Shown: positions 1 to 9,600 of the stretch, one piece after another
Numbering within the stretch: the first letter of the stretch is position 1
Layout: each line of letters begins with the position of its first letter
Assembly (NCBI GenBank): GCA_024230315.1
Contig: JAAERO010000084.1
Coordinates: forward strand, 1-34,733
Reading direction: 5' to 3'
DNA: 34,733 bases
DNA from: Hyphomicrobium sp.
Lineage (GTDB): Bacteria; Pseudomonadota; Alphaproteobacteria; Rhizobiales; Hyphomicrobiaceae
Notes under the pieces: model-generated
What the model saw: the letters and a program-made list of their open reading frames with translations, nothing else
Told to the model about the DNA's origin: nothing
The model's database searches: none
Made by a program: the position numbers and the translations under genes

Positions 1-324
1 ACACCAAACGGCCAGACTTGACGCTCGCCAGCCACAGTGGCGGCAAGTGAGGGTCTGATTACCGCAGTTCCTGCTTCGAGGAACGGAAATTGGCGCACTC
101 CATCATCGATGCAGTGTCATCCGGGGAATGTCGGCTTAAGCACGGAACCGCCGAAGAACGGGTAGCAGCGCTATCCCCAAAAACGTCGCGCTACCTGTCA
201 CTCAGACGATGTGGAGCTCCGCACTGGCCCCGAAGCAATCGCGCGGCCGAATTGCCGCACTGCGTTGACTCGCGCCAGCCTGACAATAGAGTGCGCCGCG
301 CCGCAACTCAGGAAGCCTAAATCG
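1..324. other. Non-coding region upstream of malyl-CoA lyase
   Basis: No convincing gene is visible here. Short open frames exist, but their composition is Arg/Pro-rich shadow-like and they show no family features. There is a small hairpin (GTTCC ... GGAAC, about 66-83) without a T-run. The right part carries a candidate promoter (265-292) and a ribosome binding site (ggaag, 311-315) for the malyl-CoA lyase gene. The left edge probably belongs to an intergenic region that continues outside the window. Confidence 0.5.
265..292 (+). promoter_or_regulatory. Candidate sigma70-type promoter of mcl
   Basis: TTGACT (265-270) is followed after 16 bases by TAGAGT (287-292). A transcript starting near 299 would have a leader of about 26 bases carrying ggaag ten bases before the ATG at 325. 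The -35 match is good and the -10 match moderate, so this is a pattern-based prediction only. Confidence 0.4.
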
Positions 325-1377
325 ATGGCCGCGACTCGCACGCCCGCAAAGTTCTATACTCCCCTCGCCATCGGCGCGCCGGAACCCTTCCGGGCACTAC
401 CGGTGCGCATCGAGCGTATGATACACTTTGTGCCGCCGCACAACGAGAAGATCCGTTCGAAGATAAACAGTATCGCCGCGCAGGTGGACGTCGTACTCGG
501 CAATCTGGAAGACGCGATCCCGGCCGACCAAAAGGAAGCTGCACGCGCAGGCTTCATCAAGATGGCACGTGAGGCTGACCTTGGTACAACGGGGCTGTGG
601 ACACGAATCAATTGCCTCAACAGCCCTTGGATGCTGGACGACGTTTCCGAGATTGTTGCAAGCGTGGGTGACAAACTCGACGTGGTCATGCTTCCTAAGG
701 TTGATGGCCCCTGGGACATTCACTACCTCGACCAGCTACTGGCACAGCTCGAGGCCAAACACGGAATTCAAAAACCAATCCTTATCCACGCCATCCTGGA
801 GACGGCGGAAGGGGTAAATAACGTCGAGGCCATCGCCGGCGCTTCACCGCGTATGCACGGCATGAGCTTAGGCCCAGCGGACCTGGCGGCTTCGCGCGGT
901 ATGAAGACCACCCGGGTTGGGGGCGGTCATCCCGATTACTCCGTGCTGGCCGACCAAACCGAAGGCGAGACAGACCGCGGGCGTTTCCAGCAGGATTTGT
1001 GGCACTATACAGTCGGCAAAATGGTGGATGCCTGCCTCGCCTATGGCCTGAAGCCGTTCTACGGACCATTTGGCGACTTTTCCGACGCCGCCGCCTGCGA
1101 AGCACAATTCCGCAACGCCTTTTTGCAGGGCTGCCTTGGCGCCTGGTCGCTTCACCCGAACCAGATCGACATCGCAAAGCGTGTGTTTTCACCCGATGAG
1201 AAGGAAGTTGCATTCGCCAGGCGCATTCTCGAAGCCATGCCGGACGGCACTGGCGCGGTCATGATTGATGGGAAAATGCAGGATGACGCCACATGGAAAC
1301 AGGCCAAGGTCATCGTCGATCTGGCCACGCTCGTCGCTGCCAAAGATCCTGAACGAGCCGCTGCTTACGGCCTATAA
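325..1377 (+). CDS. mcl: Malyl-CoA lyase (L-malyl-CoA / beta-methylmalyl-CoA lyase)
   Basis: This 350-residue protein belongs to the HpcH/HpaI-CitE aldolase superfamily. These enzymes cleave L-malyl-CoA to glyoxylate and acetyl-CoA (serine cycle), or beta-methylmalyl-CoA to glyoxylate and propionyl-CoA (ethylmalonyl-CoA pathway), using Mg2+. Visible family features are [13 protein letters not shown] (about 57-69), where the acidic residues lie near the metal and CoA site, the ILETAEGV block (about 154-161) with the metal-binding Glu, [21 protein letters not shown], and a C-terminal [15 protein letters not shown] segment. The length and many of these blocks recall the Chloroflexus-type enzyme (about 348 aa) rather than the about 320-aa rhodobacterial Mcl1. 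I chose ATG 325 because ggaag precedes it by ten bases and the protein then begins like the family; the frame is open further upstream to 211 without family similarity. No other C1 genes are adjacent. Confidence 0.93.
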   Translation: MAATRTPAKFYTPLAIGAPEPFRALPVRIERMIHFVPPHNEKIRSKINSIAAQVDVVLGNLEDAIPADQKEAARAGFIKMAREADLGTTGLWTRINCLNSPWMLDDVSEIVASVGDKLDVVMLPKVDGPWDIHYLDQLLAQLEAKHGIQKPILIHAILETAEGVNNVEAIAGASPRMHGMSLGPADLAASRGMKTTRVGGGHPDYSVLADQTEGETDRGRFQQDLWHYTVGKMVDACLAYGLKPFYGPFGDFSDAAACEAQFRNAFLQGCLGAWSLHPNQIDIAKRVFSPDEKEVAFARRILEAMPDGTGAVMIDGKMQDDATWKQAKVIVDLATLVAAKDPERAAAYGL

Positions 1378-1433
1378 CGCGGCTCATCGGCCACGTGTCG
1401 TAACAATGCGTGAACCGAAATCGATAAGCTGGA

Positions 1434-1462
1434 TTGACACGGGCGCCCACCTCCCATCGAAT
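1434..1462 (+). promoter_or_regulatory. Candidate promoter upstream of hspQ
   Basis: A perfect TTGACA (1434-1439) is followed after 17 bases by TCGAAT (1457-1462), a 4/6 match to the -10 consensus. It lies 18 bases before the hspQ start codon, so the leader would be very short. I cannot distinguish a housekeeping from a heat-shock sigma site here. Confidence 0.3.
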
Positions 1463-1479
1463 AGCTTAGGAAAGCGGAG

Positions 1480-1833
1480 ATGACGATTCCTATGGGTGGA
1501 ACAGGTCAGGTCAGGGAGGCGAAGTTCACGGTCGGACAGGTCGTGCGCCATCGCGTCTACCCGTTTCGAGGCGTCGTCTTCGACGTCGATCCGGAGTTTG
1601 ACAACACCGAGGAATGGTGGCTGTCGATACCGGAGGATATCCGTCCAGACAAAGACCAGCCTTACTATCATTTGCTCGCGGAAAACGCAGAGACGGAATA
1701 CATCGCATACGTGTCTGAGCAAAACTTGCTGCCCGACGAGACTGGGCAGCCCTTGCGGCACCCGCAGGTGTCTGAGATGTTTACCGAGGACGAGCAAGGC
1801 GGATACCGCGCGCTTTATCTTCAATCACACTAA
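1480..1833 (+). CDS. hspQ: Heat shock protein HspQ (YccV-like)
   Basis: The 117-residue product matches the HspQ/YccV hemimethylated-DNA-binding-type fold. An N-terminal KFTVGQVVRHR block leads into GVVFDVDPEF, then a stretch ending in PYYHLLAEN and a YVSEQNLLPD segment. In Escherichia coli HspQ is a small heat-shock-inducible factor that enhances Lon-dependent proteolysis and promotes degradation of mutant DnaA. It is cytoplasmic and has no signal peptide. The family is usually about 105 residues, so this is a full copy with a slightly longer N-terminus. ATG 1480 has aggaaagcgg just upstream; an in-frame ATG at 1492 is a possible alternative start. The gene follows mcl by about 100 bases and probably has its own promoter. 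A strong hairpin terminator lies after the stop. Confidence 0.9.
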   Translation: MTIPMGGTGQVREAKFTVGQVVRHRVYPFRGVVFDVDPEFDNTEEWWLSIPEDIRPDKDQPYYHLLAENAETEYIAYVSEQNLLPDETGQPLRHPQVSEMFTEDEQGGYRALYLQSH

Positions 1834-1859
1834 CGCACAACAATTCGACAACCAGAAAA

Positions 1860-1890
1860 CCGCCCGGCGTGTTTGCCGGGCGGCTTTATA
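1860..1890. terminator. Bidirectional Rho-independent terminator
   Basis: A perfect 9-bp stem, CCGCCCGGC (1860-1868) with GCCGGGCGG (1875-1883), encloses a 6-base loop. CTTTATATT follows on the + strand, and on the - strand the stem is followed by TTTT (complement of aaaa 1856-1859). It sits between the convergent hspQ and IalB-like genes, so it probably ends both transcripts. Confidence 0.85.
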
Positions 1891-1924
1891 TTGATCAGCT
1901 GGCGTCGACTGACAACGCGGCTTA

Positions 1925-2758
1925 CTATTTCTTTTTTGCCGGGGCGCTCTTCGTCGCGGCACCGGTGCCGGGCTGCGGCGGCAAGAGCTTCATCTTATCT
2001 GCCTTGGCTTTCTCCATAGCCTCAATTTGCCGCTTGCGGATCTGCGCCATCAACTGACCGCGCGCCTTAGCGTATTCCTTGTTGTCGACCGGATTGCCGC
2101 CATGAGCCTCGGTGAATCCAGCGAGGGGCACCGGGAAACCGACCGGCTTCGCAGCCGCGTTCATAGCGATCACCATGATGCCACCACCGACTTTCATCTG
2201 ATCGAGGATCTCTTTCGTGGCTATTGTCTCAGCCGTGCAGCCTGCTGCGTGACAAAGCGAATACCTCAGCTGTACGGGCTTTAGAGCCTTCTCGTCGATC
2301 TTTTCGTTCTTAGCGACCTTCGCCCACTGATCCTTGGAGTAGACTGCGGCGCGAATGCCCGGCGGAATGGCCATGCCCAACGGCACCATGATCATAAGGC
2401 TCTTCTTGTCCGAACCGGACACCTCACGAATCGCTGCCGATACTAAGACCGCTCCGGTATTACCATCCAGCCGCTCGTGATGGGTGAGGCAAATATTCTT
2501 CTCTTCCTTGATGTCTTTCCCGTCCTTGCCCTTGCGGTTGAACGGAGCCTTTTCGCAGAGCTTGACCCAAGCGCTCTTCGCTTGCTGGTTCGTCGTTACC
2601 GAAGCAGTGGGAGGGGGGGCCTTTTTGGCGGCCGCCTTATCCTGCGCCATTGCCGGCGCGCCACCCACAAGGATCGCCAACCCCACGGACGCGCAAACAA
2701 CAGCGATACGATGGCCGCCCCGCGCAGTTGCTGATGGGTGCGAAACTGAATGTGCCAT
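1925..2758 (-). CDS. Invasion-associated locus B (IalB) family protein
   Basis: This 277-residue protein has an N-terminal signal peptide: a basic region, then a hydrophobic stretch at about 18-33, and a likely cleavage after AMA (about 38). The mature part resembles the IalB family: WVKLCEKAP, an ICLTHHE segment, MVPLGMAIPPGIRAAVY, the paired cysteines LCHAAGC, and a glycine-rich IMVIAMN stretch. The four cysteines suggest two periplasmic disulfides. The C-terminus is a charged Lys/Ala/Pro tail ending in KKK. IalB was named from Bartonella, where it contributes to erythrocyte invasion, but homologues are widespread in free-living Rhizobiales and the molecular role is unknown, so no virulence is implied. 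ATG 2758 is preferred, with gagagg 12 bases upstream; an in-frame TTG at 2770 abuts the Shine-Dalgarno and is unlikely. Confidence 0.85.
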   Translation of the reverse strand: MAHSVSHPSATARGGHRIAVVCASVGLAILVGGAPAMAQDKAAAKKAPPPTASVTTNQQAKSAWVKLCEKAPFNRKGKDGKDIKEEKNICLTHHERLDGNTGAVLVSAAIREVSGSDKKSLMIMVPLGMAIPPGIRAAVYSKDQWAKVAKNEKIDEKALKPVQLRYSLCHAAGCTAETIATKEILDQMKVGGGIMVIAMNAAAKPVGFPVPLAGFTEAHGGNPVDNKEYAKARGQLMAQIRKRQIEAMEKAKADKMKLLPPQPGTGAATKSAPAKKK

Positions 2759-2781
2759 GGAATAAATCAACCTCTCTCAAA

Positions 2782-2800
2782 GAGCTGGCCGTGCCAGCTC
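2782..2800 (-). other. Hairpin in the IalB-gene leader
   Basis: GAGCTGGC (2782-2789) and GCCAGCTC (2793-2800) form a perfect 8-bp stem with a 3-base loop, directly upstream of the gagagg ribosome binding site of the IalB-like gene. It could influence translation or mRNA stability, or act as an operator dyad. The rest of the 2771-3032 divergent intergenic region holds a second weak inverted repeat (TTGGGG ... CCCCAA near 2908-2930) and no gene. Confidence 0.4.
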
Positions 2801-3032
2801 AACCCTTCGTTTGGCGCGTTTCAATAGCGCCCGCATACAGACGCCCAACAGCGCCTATCGACGGGCACTAAGACCGCGATTGCGGCAATCCCGTGGCCAA
2901 TGGATTGGGGGCCCTCTAATCCCCAAATTCGTTAGTCACAAACGTGGTATTAGCGCCACGACACCGGTGAATCCGTGACGTTCCGCAGCGGCCGGGGGAA
3001 GCCGCACCCAGATGTGATAGGGACCGCATTCT

Positions 3033-4907
3033 ATGCAGTTGCTCCAGTGGCGTGGGCTGGTCTTCGGGGAGGAGACAAGCCGTTTGGCAAGAAAGGCTTC
3101 AGTCTGGATGACGCGCGCTTTTGTGATGGCCCTGTCGGCACTGCTGGCGCTCACGGCGAGCGCATGGCCATCGAATGCGAAGCCGAACCATGGCATTGCC
3201 ATGCACGGCACGCCCAAGCAGCCCGCCAATTTCAAGCACTATTCGTACGTCAATCCCGATGCGCCTAAAGGCGGGCGTGTGATGCTCAACACCTACGGCT
3301 CGTTTGACAGCCTCAACCCTCTGATCATCAAGGGCGAGCCGGTCGCCGGCATCCGCGTGTACGTTTACGAGAGCCTGATGGCACGCGGTCTGGACGAGCC
3401 GTTCACACTCTATGGGCTCGTAGCCGAAAGCGTAGAGGTCCCCGACGATCGCAACTCGATCACGTTCCATATCAACCCCAAGGCGCGGTTTTCGGACGGC
3501 GAGCCGGTCACGGCAGATGACGTGCTCTTCTCATGGGAACTCTTGAAGGAAAAAGGCAGGCCGAACCATCGCACGTACTACAGCAAGGTTGCCAAAGCGG
3601 AGCGGTTATCGGCCCACGCTGTGCGCTTCACGTTTGATGCTGACGGCGATCGGGAAATTCCACTGATCCTCGGCCTAATGCCGGTGCTGCCGCGCCACGC
3701 GATCGATCCGGAGACGTTTGAGGCAACGAGCCTGGAGGCGCCTGTGGGGTCGGGTCCCTATCGCGTCGCCAAAGTCGATCCTGGACGCTCCATCACGTAC
3801 AGCCGCAATCCCGATTATTGGGGCAAGGATCTCCCCGTCAATCGCGGTCGCTTCAATTTCGATGAGATCCGTTTCGACTACTTCCGAGAGGGCTCGGTGA
3901 TGTTTGAGGCCTTCAAAACCGGTCAGCTCAACTTCTGGCCTGAGAACGATCCACGCCGCTGGGCCAACGGCTATGACTTCCTGGCCGTTAATGAGGGGCG
4001 CGTCGTGAAGCGGACGTTCGATATCGGCCTTCCCGCCGGCATGACGGCTTTGGTATTCAACTCACGCCGCGATGTGTTCGCCGACCCGCGCGTGCGCCAG
4101 GCGCTCATTCTCTTGTTCGACTTCGAGTGGACCAACCGCACGCATTACGCAGGACTGTTCAAGCGCACGCAGAGTTACTTTGAGCGCTCAGCCCTTTCCT
4201 CATCCGGGCGCGCGGCGGACATGCGTGAGCGCGAGCTGCTTTCACCCTACGCCGATTTCGTGAAGCCAGAGATTATGGAGGGAACCTACCAGTTCCCGCA
4301 GAGCAGCGGCAGCGGACGCAACCGGAAGAACCAAAGCGCAGCCTTTAAACTTCTTAAGGAAGCCGGCTACGAGCTAAGAGCCGGCAAACTGATCAACAAG
4401 AAGACCGGACGCCAGCTCGAATTTGAAATCCTTGCTGGTTCAACATCCCAAGAGGGCCTCTTGCTGAGCTTTGCGCGCGACGTGGAGCGGCTGGGCATCA
4501 AGGTCAACTTTCGCGTGGTCGACAGCGCGCAATATCAGTCGCGGCTCACGAACTATGACTACGACATGATCCAGAGCACTTGGTCGTCCTCCCTCTCACC
4601 GGGCAACGAGCAGTTGTTCCGCTGGTCGTCGAAAGCTGCAAAAACGCCTGGAACCTATAACTTTGCTGGCGTGGAGAACCCCGCCGCCGACGCCCTGATC
4701 CAGGCTTTGCTCGAAGCAAAGAGCAAAGAAGAATTCATCTCCGCCATCCGCGCGCTTGATCGCGTGCTCTTGTCAGGTGACTATGTGATTCCCCTATTCC
4801 ACATGCCTAAGCAGTGGCTCGCCTACTGGACGCACCTTAGGCATCCCGAAAAAACGCCACTCTTCGGCTACAACCTCGACAGTTGGTGGTCCGCGGGGAC
4901 CCGATGA
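3033..4907 (+). CDS. ABC transporter periplasmic solute-binding protein, family 5 (YejA-like)
   Basis: The product (624 residues from ATG 3033) is an extracellular solute-binding protein of the oligopeptide/nickel group (SBP family 5), closest in style to YejA. Visible blocks are HGIAMHG and NPDAPKGGR near the N-terminus, FHINPKARFSDGEPVTADDV, GSGPYRV, RNPDYWGKDLP, VRQALILLFDFEW and the C-terminal IPLFHMPKQWLAYW. It should be secreted to the periplasm and deliver peptides, or related ligands such as microcin-like compounds, to an ABC permease. A signal peptide begins MTRAFVMALSALLAL, so ATG 3108 (aaagg upstream) would give a conventional 599-residue precursor. The longer start has ggga nine bases before it; I cannot decide. 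No permease or ATPase genes follow. Instead the stop overlaps the next start (ATGA). Confidence 0.9.
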   Translation: MQLLQWRGLVFGEETSRLARKASVWMTRAFVMALSALLALTASAWPSNAKPNHGIAMHGTPKQPANFKHYSYVNPDAPKGGRVMLNTYGSFDSLNPLIIKGEPVAGIRVYVYESLMARGLDEPFTLYGLVAESVEVPDDRNSITFHINPKARFSDGEPVTADDVLFSWELLKEKGRPNHRTYYSKVAKAERLSAHAVRFTFDADGDREIPLILGLMPVLPRHAIDPETFEATSLEAPVGSGPYRVAKVDPGRSITYSRNPDYWGKDLPVNRGRFNFDEIRFDYFREGSVMFEAFKTGQLNFWPENDPRRWANGYDFLAVNEGRVVKRTFDIGLPAGMTALVFNSRRDVFADPRVRQALILLFDFEWTNRTHYAGLFKRTQSYFERSALSSSGRAADMRERELLSPYADFVKPEIMEGTYQFPQSSGSGRNRKNQSAAFKLLKEAGYELRAGKLINKKTGRQLEFEILAGSTSQEGLLLSFARDVERLGIKVNFRVVDSAQYQSRLTNYDYDMIQSTWSSSLSPGNEQLFRWSSKAAKTPGTYNFAGVENPAADALIQALLEAKSKEEFISAIRALDRVLLSGDYVIPLFHMPKQWLAYWTHLRHPEKTPLFGYNLDSWWSAGTR

Positions 4908-6487
4908 CACCCCCTCTTTTGAACGCATGCTCTAGCATCGCGCAAGAAACGCCGCCCCGCCGTTTCAATATGGCGGCCTATTGCATTGCCCCGGCAGCGG
5001 CGACCCGACCAAACGCGCAAGCTCTTGTGGTGGTGCATGACCCCGCAGCCACCGCGCCCACCGAGGTCTGGACATTCGCGCAGCTCGAAGAAGCCGTCTT
5101 GCGTATCGCTTCCGGCCTTAAAGCCGCGGGCCTTGCTCCCGGCGCGCGCATCCTCATTCGCCTGGAGAATACGAGCACCTACGCGCTTGTCTTCTTCGGC
5201 GCTATAGCAGGCGGATTCGTACCGGTGCCGACATCCCCACAGCTCACCGAACTCGAGGTGCGCTTTCTGCTGGACACCGCAGGCGTGGAGGCAATTGCTG
5301 TTGGAGAGAGTCTCGGCCTCGAAACTTTACCCAGCGGCGTGCGCGCGTTTGCGGACGACGAGATTGCCGGCATGATCGCGCGAGGTACGCGCGCACCGTG
5401 GGCGGACACGGCCGCCGACGATGCGGCCTTTCTGGTCTATACTTCGGGAACGACGGCACGCCCCAAGGGCGTTCTGCATGCCCAACGCTCCGCCTTTGGC
5501 CGGCGGCCCATGTATCAGGGCTGGTACGGGATCGGCCCCAACGATCGCATGTTGCACGCCGGCGCCTTCAACTGGACCTACACGCTGGGAACCGGGCTCA
5601 CGGACCCTTGGGCCAATGGGGCAACCGCCATCATCTATACGGGCGAGAAGGACCCAGCGCTGTGGCCCCGGATCATCGCGCAAACAGACGCCACGATATT
5701 CGCCGCCACGCCCGGCCTCTACCGCCAGATTCTCAAGTACGCGCAGCCGACGCGCGCCGACTTCGGCCGCATGCGGCACGGACTTGTCGCCGGAGAGACG
5801 TCACCGCCCGGACTGTTTGAGGAATGGACGGCTGAGACGGGAACCGAACTCTATGAGGCGCTCGGCATGAGTGAAATCTCCACCTACGTGTCCTCTTCGC
5901 CGAACGTACCACGCAAGCCAGGCACCGTCGGCAAACCGCAACCGGGTCGCCGCATCGCCATCCTGCCACTCGAAGGGGAAACTGACCCGTTGGGACCTGG
6001 CAAAGAAGGGCTCCTGGCCGTGCACCGTTCCGATCCCGGTCTCATGCTGGGCTACTGGAATCGCCCTCGAGAAGAAGCCCAAGTTTATCGCGATGAGTGG
6101 TTCATCGGCGGCGACCTGGCAGCATTCGACGAGGATGGATATGTGATTCATCTTGGCCGCACCAACGACCTGATGAATGCGCTAGGCTATCGCGTCTCGC
6201 CGCAGGAAGTGGAGGCTGTATTGGGCGAACACCCCCTCGTTGGTGAGGTTGCTTGCGCAGAGGTTCGCGTGCGCGACGACGTCAGTGTGATTGCTGCGTT
6301 CATTGTTCCGGCAGAAGGAGTCAACCCGGATACCGCCCACATCCAGCGCTTCGCTGCCGAAAGGCTGGCACCCTACAAGCGCCCGCGCGAAATTGTTTTG
6401 ATGGATACACTGCCGCGCACGGCAAACGGAAAGCTGATGCGCTCTGCGCTGACGCTCCCGAGTGGACCGCAAAACGCGAAGACCTAG
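4904..6487 (+). CDS. Acyl-CoA synthetase / AMP-dependent ligase
   Basis: This 527-residue protein is a complete ANL-superfamily adenylating enzyme that activates a carboxylic acid with ATP and transfers it to CoA. The ATP-binding signature YTSGTTARPKG is at about 179-189 (the usual Gly-Lys is replaced by Ala-Arg), YEALGMSE at 317-324, the GGD block at 402-404, GRTNDLMNALGYR at about 418-430, and the catalytic lysine in PRTANGK at 510. The arrangement recalls benzoate-CoA ligase-like and short/medium-chain acyl-CoA synthetases, but the acyl substrate cannot be read from the sequence. It is cytoplasmic. ATG 4904 overlaps the stop of the solute-binding protein gene (ATGA), so translational coupling is likely and the ligand of that protein may be the acid activated here (inference). 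Its TAG stop lies inside the end of the intergenic repeat that follows. Confidence 0.9.
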   Translation: MTPPLLNACSSIAQETPPRRFNMAAYCIAPAAATRPNAQALVVVHDPAATAPTEVWTFAQLEEAVLRIASGLKAAGLAPGARILIRLENTSTYALVFFGAIAGGFVPVPTSPQLTELEVRFLLDTAGVEAIAVGESLGLETLPSGVRAFADDEIAGMIARGTRAPWADTAADDAAFLVYTSGTTARPKGVLHAQRSAFGRRPMYQGWYGIGPNDRMLHAGAFNWTYTLGTGLTDPWANGATAIIYTGEKDPALWPRIIAQTDATIFAATPGLYRQILKYAQPTRADFGRMRHGLVAGETSPPGLFEEWTAETGTELYEALGMSEISTYVSSSPNVPRKPGTVGKPQPGRRIAILPLEGETDPLGPGKEGLLAVHRSDPGLMLGYWNRPREEAQVYRDEWFIGGDLAAFDEDGYVIHLGRTNDLMNALGYRVSPQEVEAVLGEHPLVGEVACAEVRVRDDVSVIAAFIVPAEGVNPDTAHIQRFAAERLAPYKRPREIVLMDTLPRTANGKLMRSALTLPSGPQNAKT

Positions 6488-6652
6488 AGCAAGGTCGTTC
6501 TTGATGGAATCGCTTAAGCCTTCGCGCGGAAGGTCTGCGGCAGATGAGTGAATCTTGCTCTAGGGTCTAGACCCTAAATCAAAAGTTTAGAAACTGATTC
6601 ACGTTTCACTTGGACGTAATTAGCGCTTTCAAGTGAAACGATCAGGCTCTAG
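6483..6652 (-). repeat. MITE-like palindromic intergenic repeat, copy 1
   Basis: A 170-base element lies between the convergent acyl-CoA synthetase and mfd genes. It aligns, on the opposite strand, with the element at 12771-12922. It is composite. Unit A (6483-6564) is bounded by perfect 11-base inverted ends, CCTAGAGCAAG and CTTGCTCTAGG. Unit B contains a perfect 11-bp stem, CGTTTCACTTG (6602-6612) with CAAGTGAAACG (6630-6640), and ends GATCAGGCTCTAG. A 16-base palindrome (6561-6576) at the junction is mostly missing from copy 2. The outer ends share CTAGAGC followed by a GATCGTT-like sequence, as in terminal inverted repeats. No protein is encoded. Confidence 0.8.
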
Positions 6653-6656
6653 CGCC

Positions 6657-9600
6657 TCACGCAGCCTTGCGCGCTTCGGCAGCAATTCCGGCAAGCTTGG
6701 TGATGAGCGCGCGTACGCCTTTGAGCCGCTCTTCTGGCAAATCCCATTCGCCCCTGAAGACCACCCTTTGGTCGGGCTGCACCTTGACGCGCCCACGCGA
6801 AGACTGGACCAACGCCACCAGACTTTCTGGGTTGGCGAACTCGTTGTTATGGAAGCCGATGACGGCGCCCTTCGGTCCGGCATCCACTTGCGCGATACCG
6901 GCTTGGCGGCACAGCCCCTTGATCTCCATAATGTCGAGCAAATGTCCGACCTCCTCGGGCAGCTCTCCGAAGCGATCGACCAACTCTGCGGCGAAAGCAT
7001 CGAGGTCGGCGCGCGTCTCAAGAGACGACAGGCGCCGGTAAAGACCAAGCCTCAGTTGTAGGTCCGCTACATAGGTCTCTGGGATGAAAACCGCCGTCCC
7101 TAGGGAAATCGCCGGGCTCCATTTCTCGGCATCGGCGTCTGCCTCACCGCCCTTCATGGAAGCTACGGCCTCTTCCAGCATCGACTGGTAAAGTTCAAAG
7201 CCGACCTCTCGAATGTGGCCTGACTGCTCCTCGCCCAGAAGATTTCCGGCACCGCGGATATCGAGATCGTGCGAGGCAAGCGAGAACCCGGCGCCGAGCG
7301 TATCGAGTGACTGCAGCACTTTGAGGCGCTTTTCCGCCGCTTCAGTTAAGCGCTTTCCGACCGGGATCGTGAAATAGGCGTAGGCCCGTGTCTTGGACCG
7401 GCCGACGCGGCCTCTTAACTGATAAAGCTGGGCCAAGCCGAACACATCGGCGCGATGCACAATCAGAGTGTTGGCGTTTGGCAGATCCAGTCCAGACTCC
7501 ACGATCGCCGTCGACAGAAGAATGTCATAGCGTCCGTCGTAGAAGGCGCTCATGAAGTCCTCAAGCTCGCCAGGCGGCATCTGGCCCGTAGCACGCGCGA
7601 AGGTCAGCTCGGGCACTGCCTCGCGCAGAAATTCGGCGACCTCGTCAAGGTCGGAGATACACGGTGCCACGTAGAACGATTGGCCGCCGCGATAGCGCTC
7701 ACGGCGCAGCGCGTCGCGCACGATCACGGGATCAAAGGGGGAGATATAGGTTCTGACCGCTAGCCGGTTGAGCGGCGGCGTGGTGATCAGCGACAGCTCT
7801 CGCACGCCCGACAAGGCAAGCTGCAGCGTGCGCGGGATGGGGGTCGCCGATAGGGTGAGGACGTGCACGTCTTCTCTCAGGCGCTTGATGCGCTCCTTGT
7901 GGGTAACGCCAAAATGCTGCTCCTCGTCAATGACCAGCAACCCAAGCCGCCCAAAATTCACTGTCTTAGCCAGCAGCGCATGCGTGCCGATGACGATATC
8001 GATCGCGCCGCTTTTGAGATCCTCCTTTACCTGCACCAGTTCCTTAGCAGCAACCAGGCGCGAGGCTTGCGCGATCTTGATCGGCAAACCCTGGAAGCGC
8101 TCGGTAAACGTCTTGAAGTGCTGGCGGGCAAGCAGCGTAGTCGGCACCACGACGGCAACCTGCAAACCATTCATCGCGACGACAAGCGCGGCACGCAGAG
8201 CGACCTCCGTCTTGCCGAAGCCGACGTCGCCGCACACCAGACGATCCATGGGGCGGCCTGAGTTGAGGTCGCCCAACACCGCCTCGATGGACGTGTCCTG
8301 ATCCTCTGTCTCCTCGTAGGGAAAGCGCGCCACGAACTCGTCGTAAGCACCTTCCGGCGCGCTCATTGCCGGCGCTTCCTTGAGCTGGCGCAACGCTGCA
8401 ATCTTGATCAGCTCAGAGGCAATCTCACGCAGGCGCTTCTTCAGACGCGACTTGCGCGATTGCCAGGCGACGCCGCCCAGCCGGTCGAGTTGCGCATCCG
8501 TCTCGTTCGCTCCAAAGCGCGAGATAAGCTCGATGTTCTCGACGGGAAGAAACAGCTTGTCGCCGCCGGCGTAGTGCAGCTCGAGACAATCGTGCGCAGC
8601 ATCAAGCACGATGATGGTCTTGAGTCCGGAGAAACGCCCAATGCCGTGATCGGCGTGCACGACGAGATCGCCGATAGACAGGCTCGTTGCCTCGGTAAGC
8701 ACATCCACGGCGCTGCGCGCTTTGCGCCGGGGCCGCACGAGGCGGTCACCCAGAATATCCTGTTCGCCAATGATGGCGAACTCTGGCGTCTCAAAACCCT
8801 GCTCTAGTCCGAGAACGGCAAGTGCCGTCGTCGCACTGGGTAGCGCCAGCGCCTCGGCGTAGTTCTCCACTTTGGTCGCATCGCCGACCCCGTGGTCGGC
8901 CAGAAGCAAAGCTAGCCGCTCGCGCGCGCCAGCAGTCCAGGCGGCAATGACGACGCGCTTGTAGTCACGTTGGATCCTGCGCACATGGCCGGTGACGGCA
9001 TCGAATACGTTGACATCGCCCTGCTGGCGTTCGGCTGCAAAGCTGCGACCACCCCGGCCGTGCCAAGAGCGCACGTTGGGCGCCTCAGCCTCCTCAAATG
9101 GCGTCAGACGATAGACGGAACGCGCCTTAAGCGCTGCGGCCCAGGAAGGCCCATCAAGAAACATGCGCTCGGGCGGTATTGGTTTGTAGGGCGGTGCGCC
9201 GAACGTATGCTCTTCAAGCGACTCCAGCCGGGCATCGTAGTGCTCGGCAATTTGTTCAAATCGGCCCTTCACCGCCTCATCGGCCAGATGATCGAAGCTC
9301 ACGCCGACATCAGGGAGATAATCGAACAGTGTCTCCAGGTGATCGTGAAATAGCGGCAGCCAGTGCTCTTGACCGGGATAACGCTGACCGGCGCTGACGG
9401 CCTCATAAAGCGGGTCGTCACCCGTTGCACCACCGAACAGCTCGACATAGCGGCTACGAAAAAGCTTCTCCGCCTCCTCGCCTAATGCAACCTCGCTGAC
9501 GGGGATCAGTGCGAGCTTTCGCACCGCCTTGTTCGTTCGCTGGGTTTGCACCTTGAAGGCCTTGATCGACTCCAACGTGTCGTCGAAAAAGTCGAGGCGT

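Noticed and set aside
90-320. Open frame of 76 codons upstream of malyl-CoA lyase
   Set aside because: Arg/Ala/Pro-rich, no family resemblance, and it overlaps the candidate promoter and leader of mcl.
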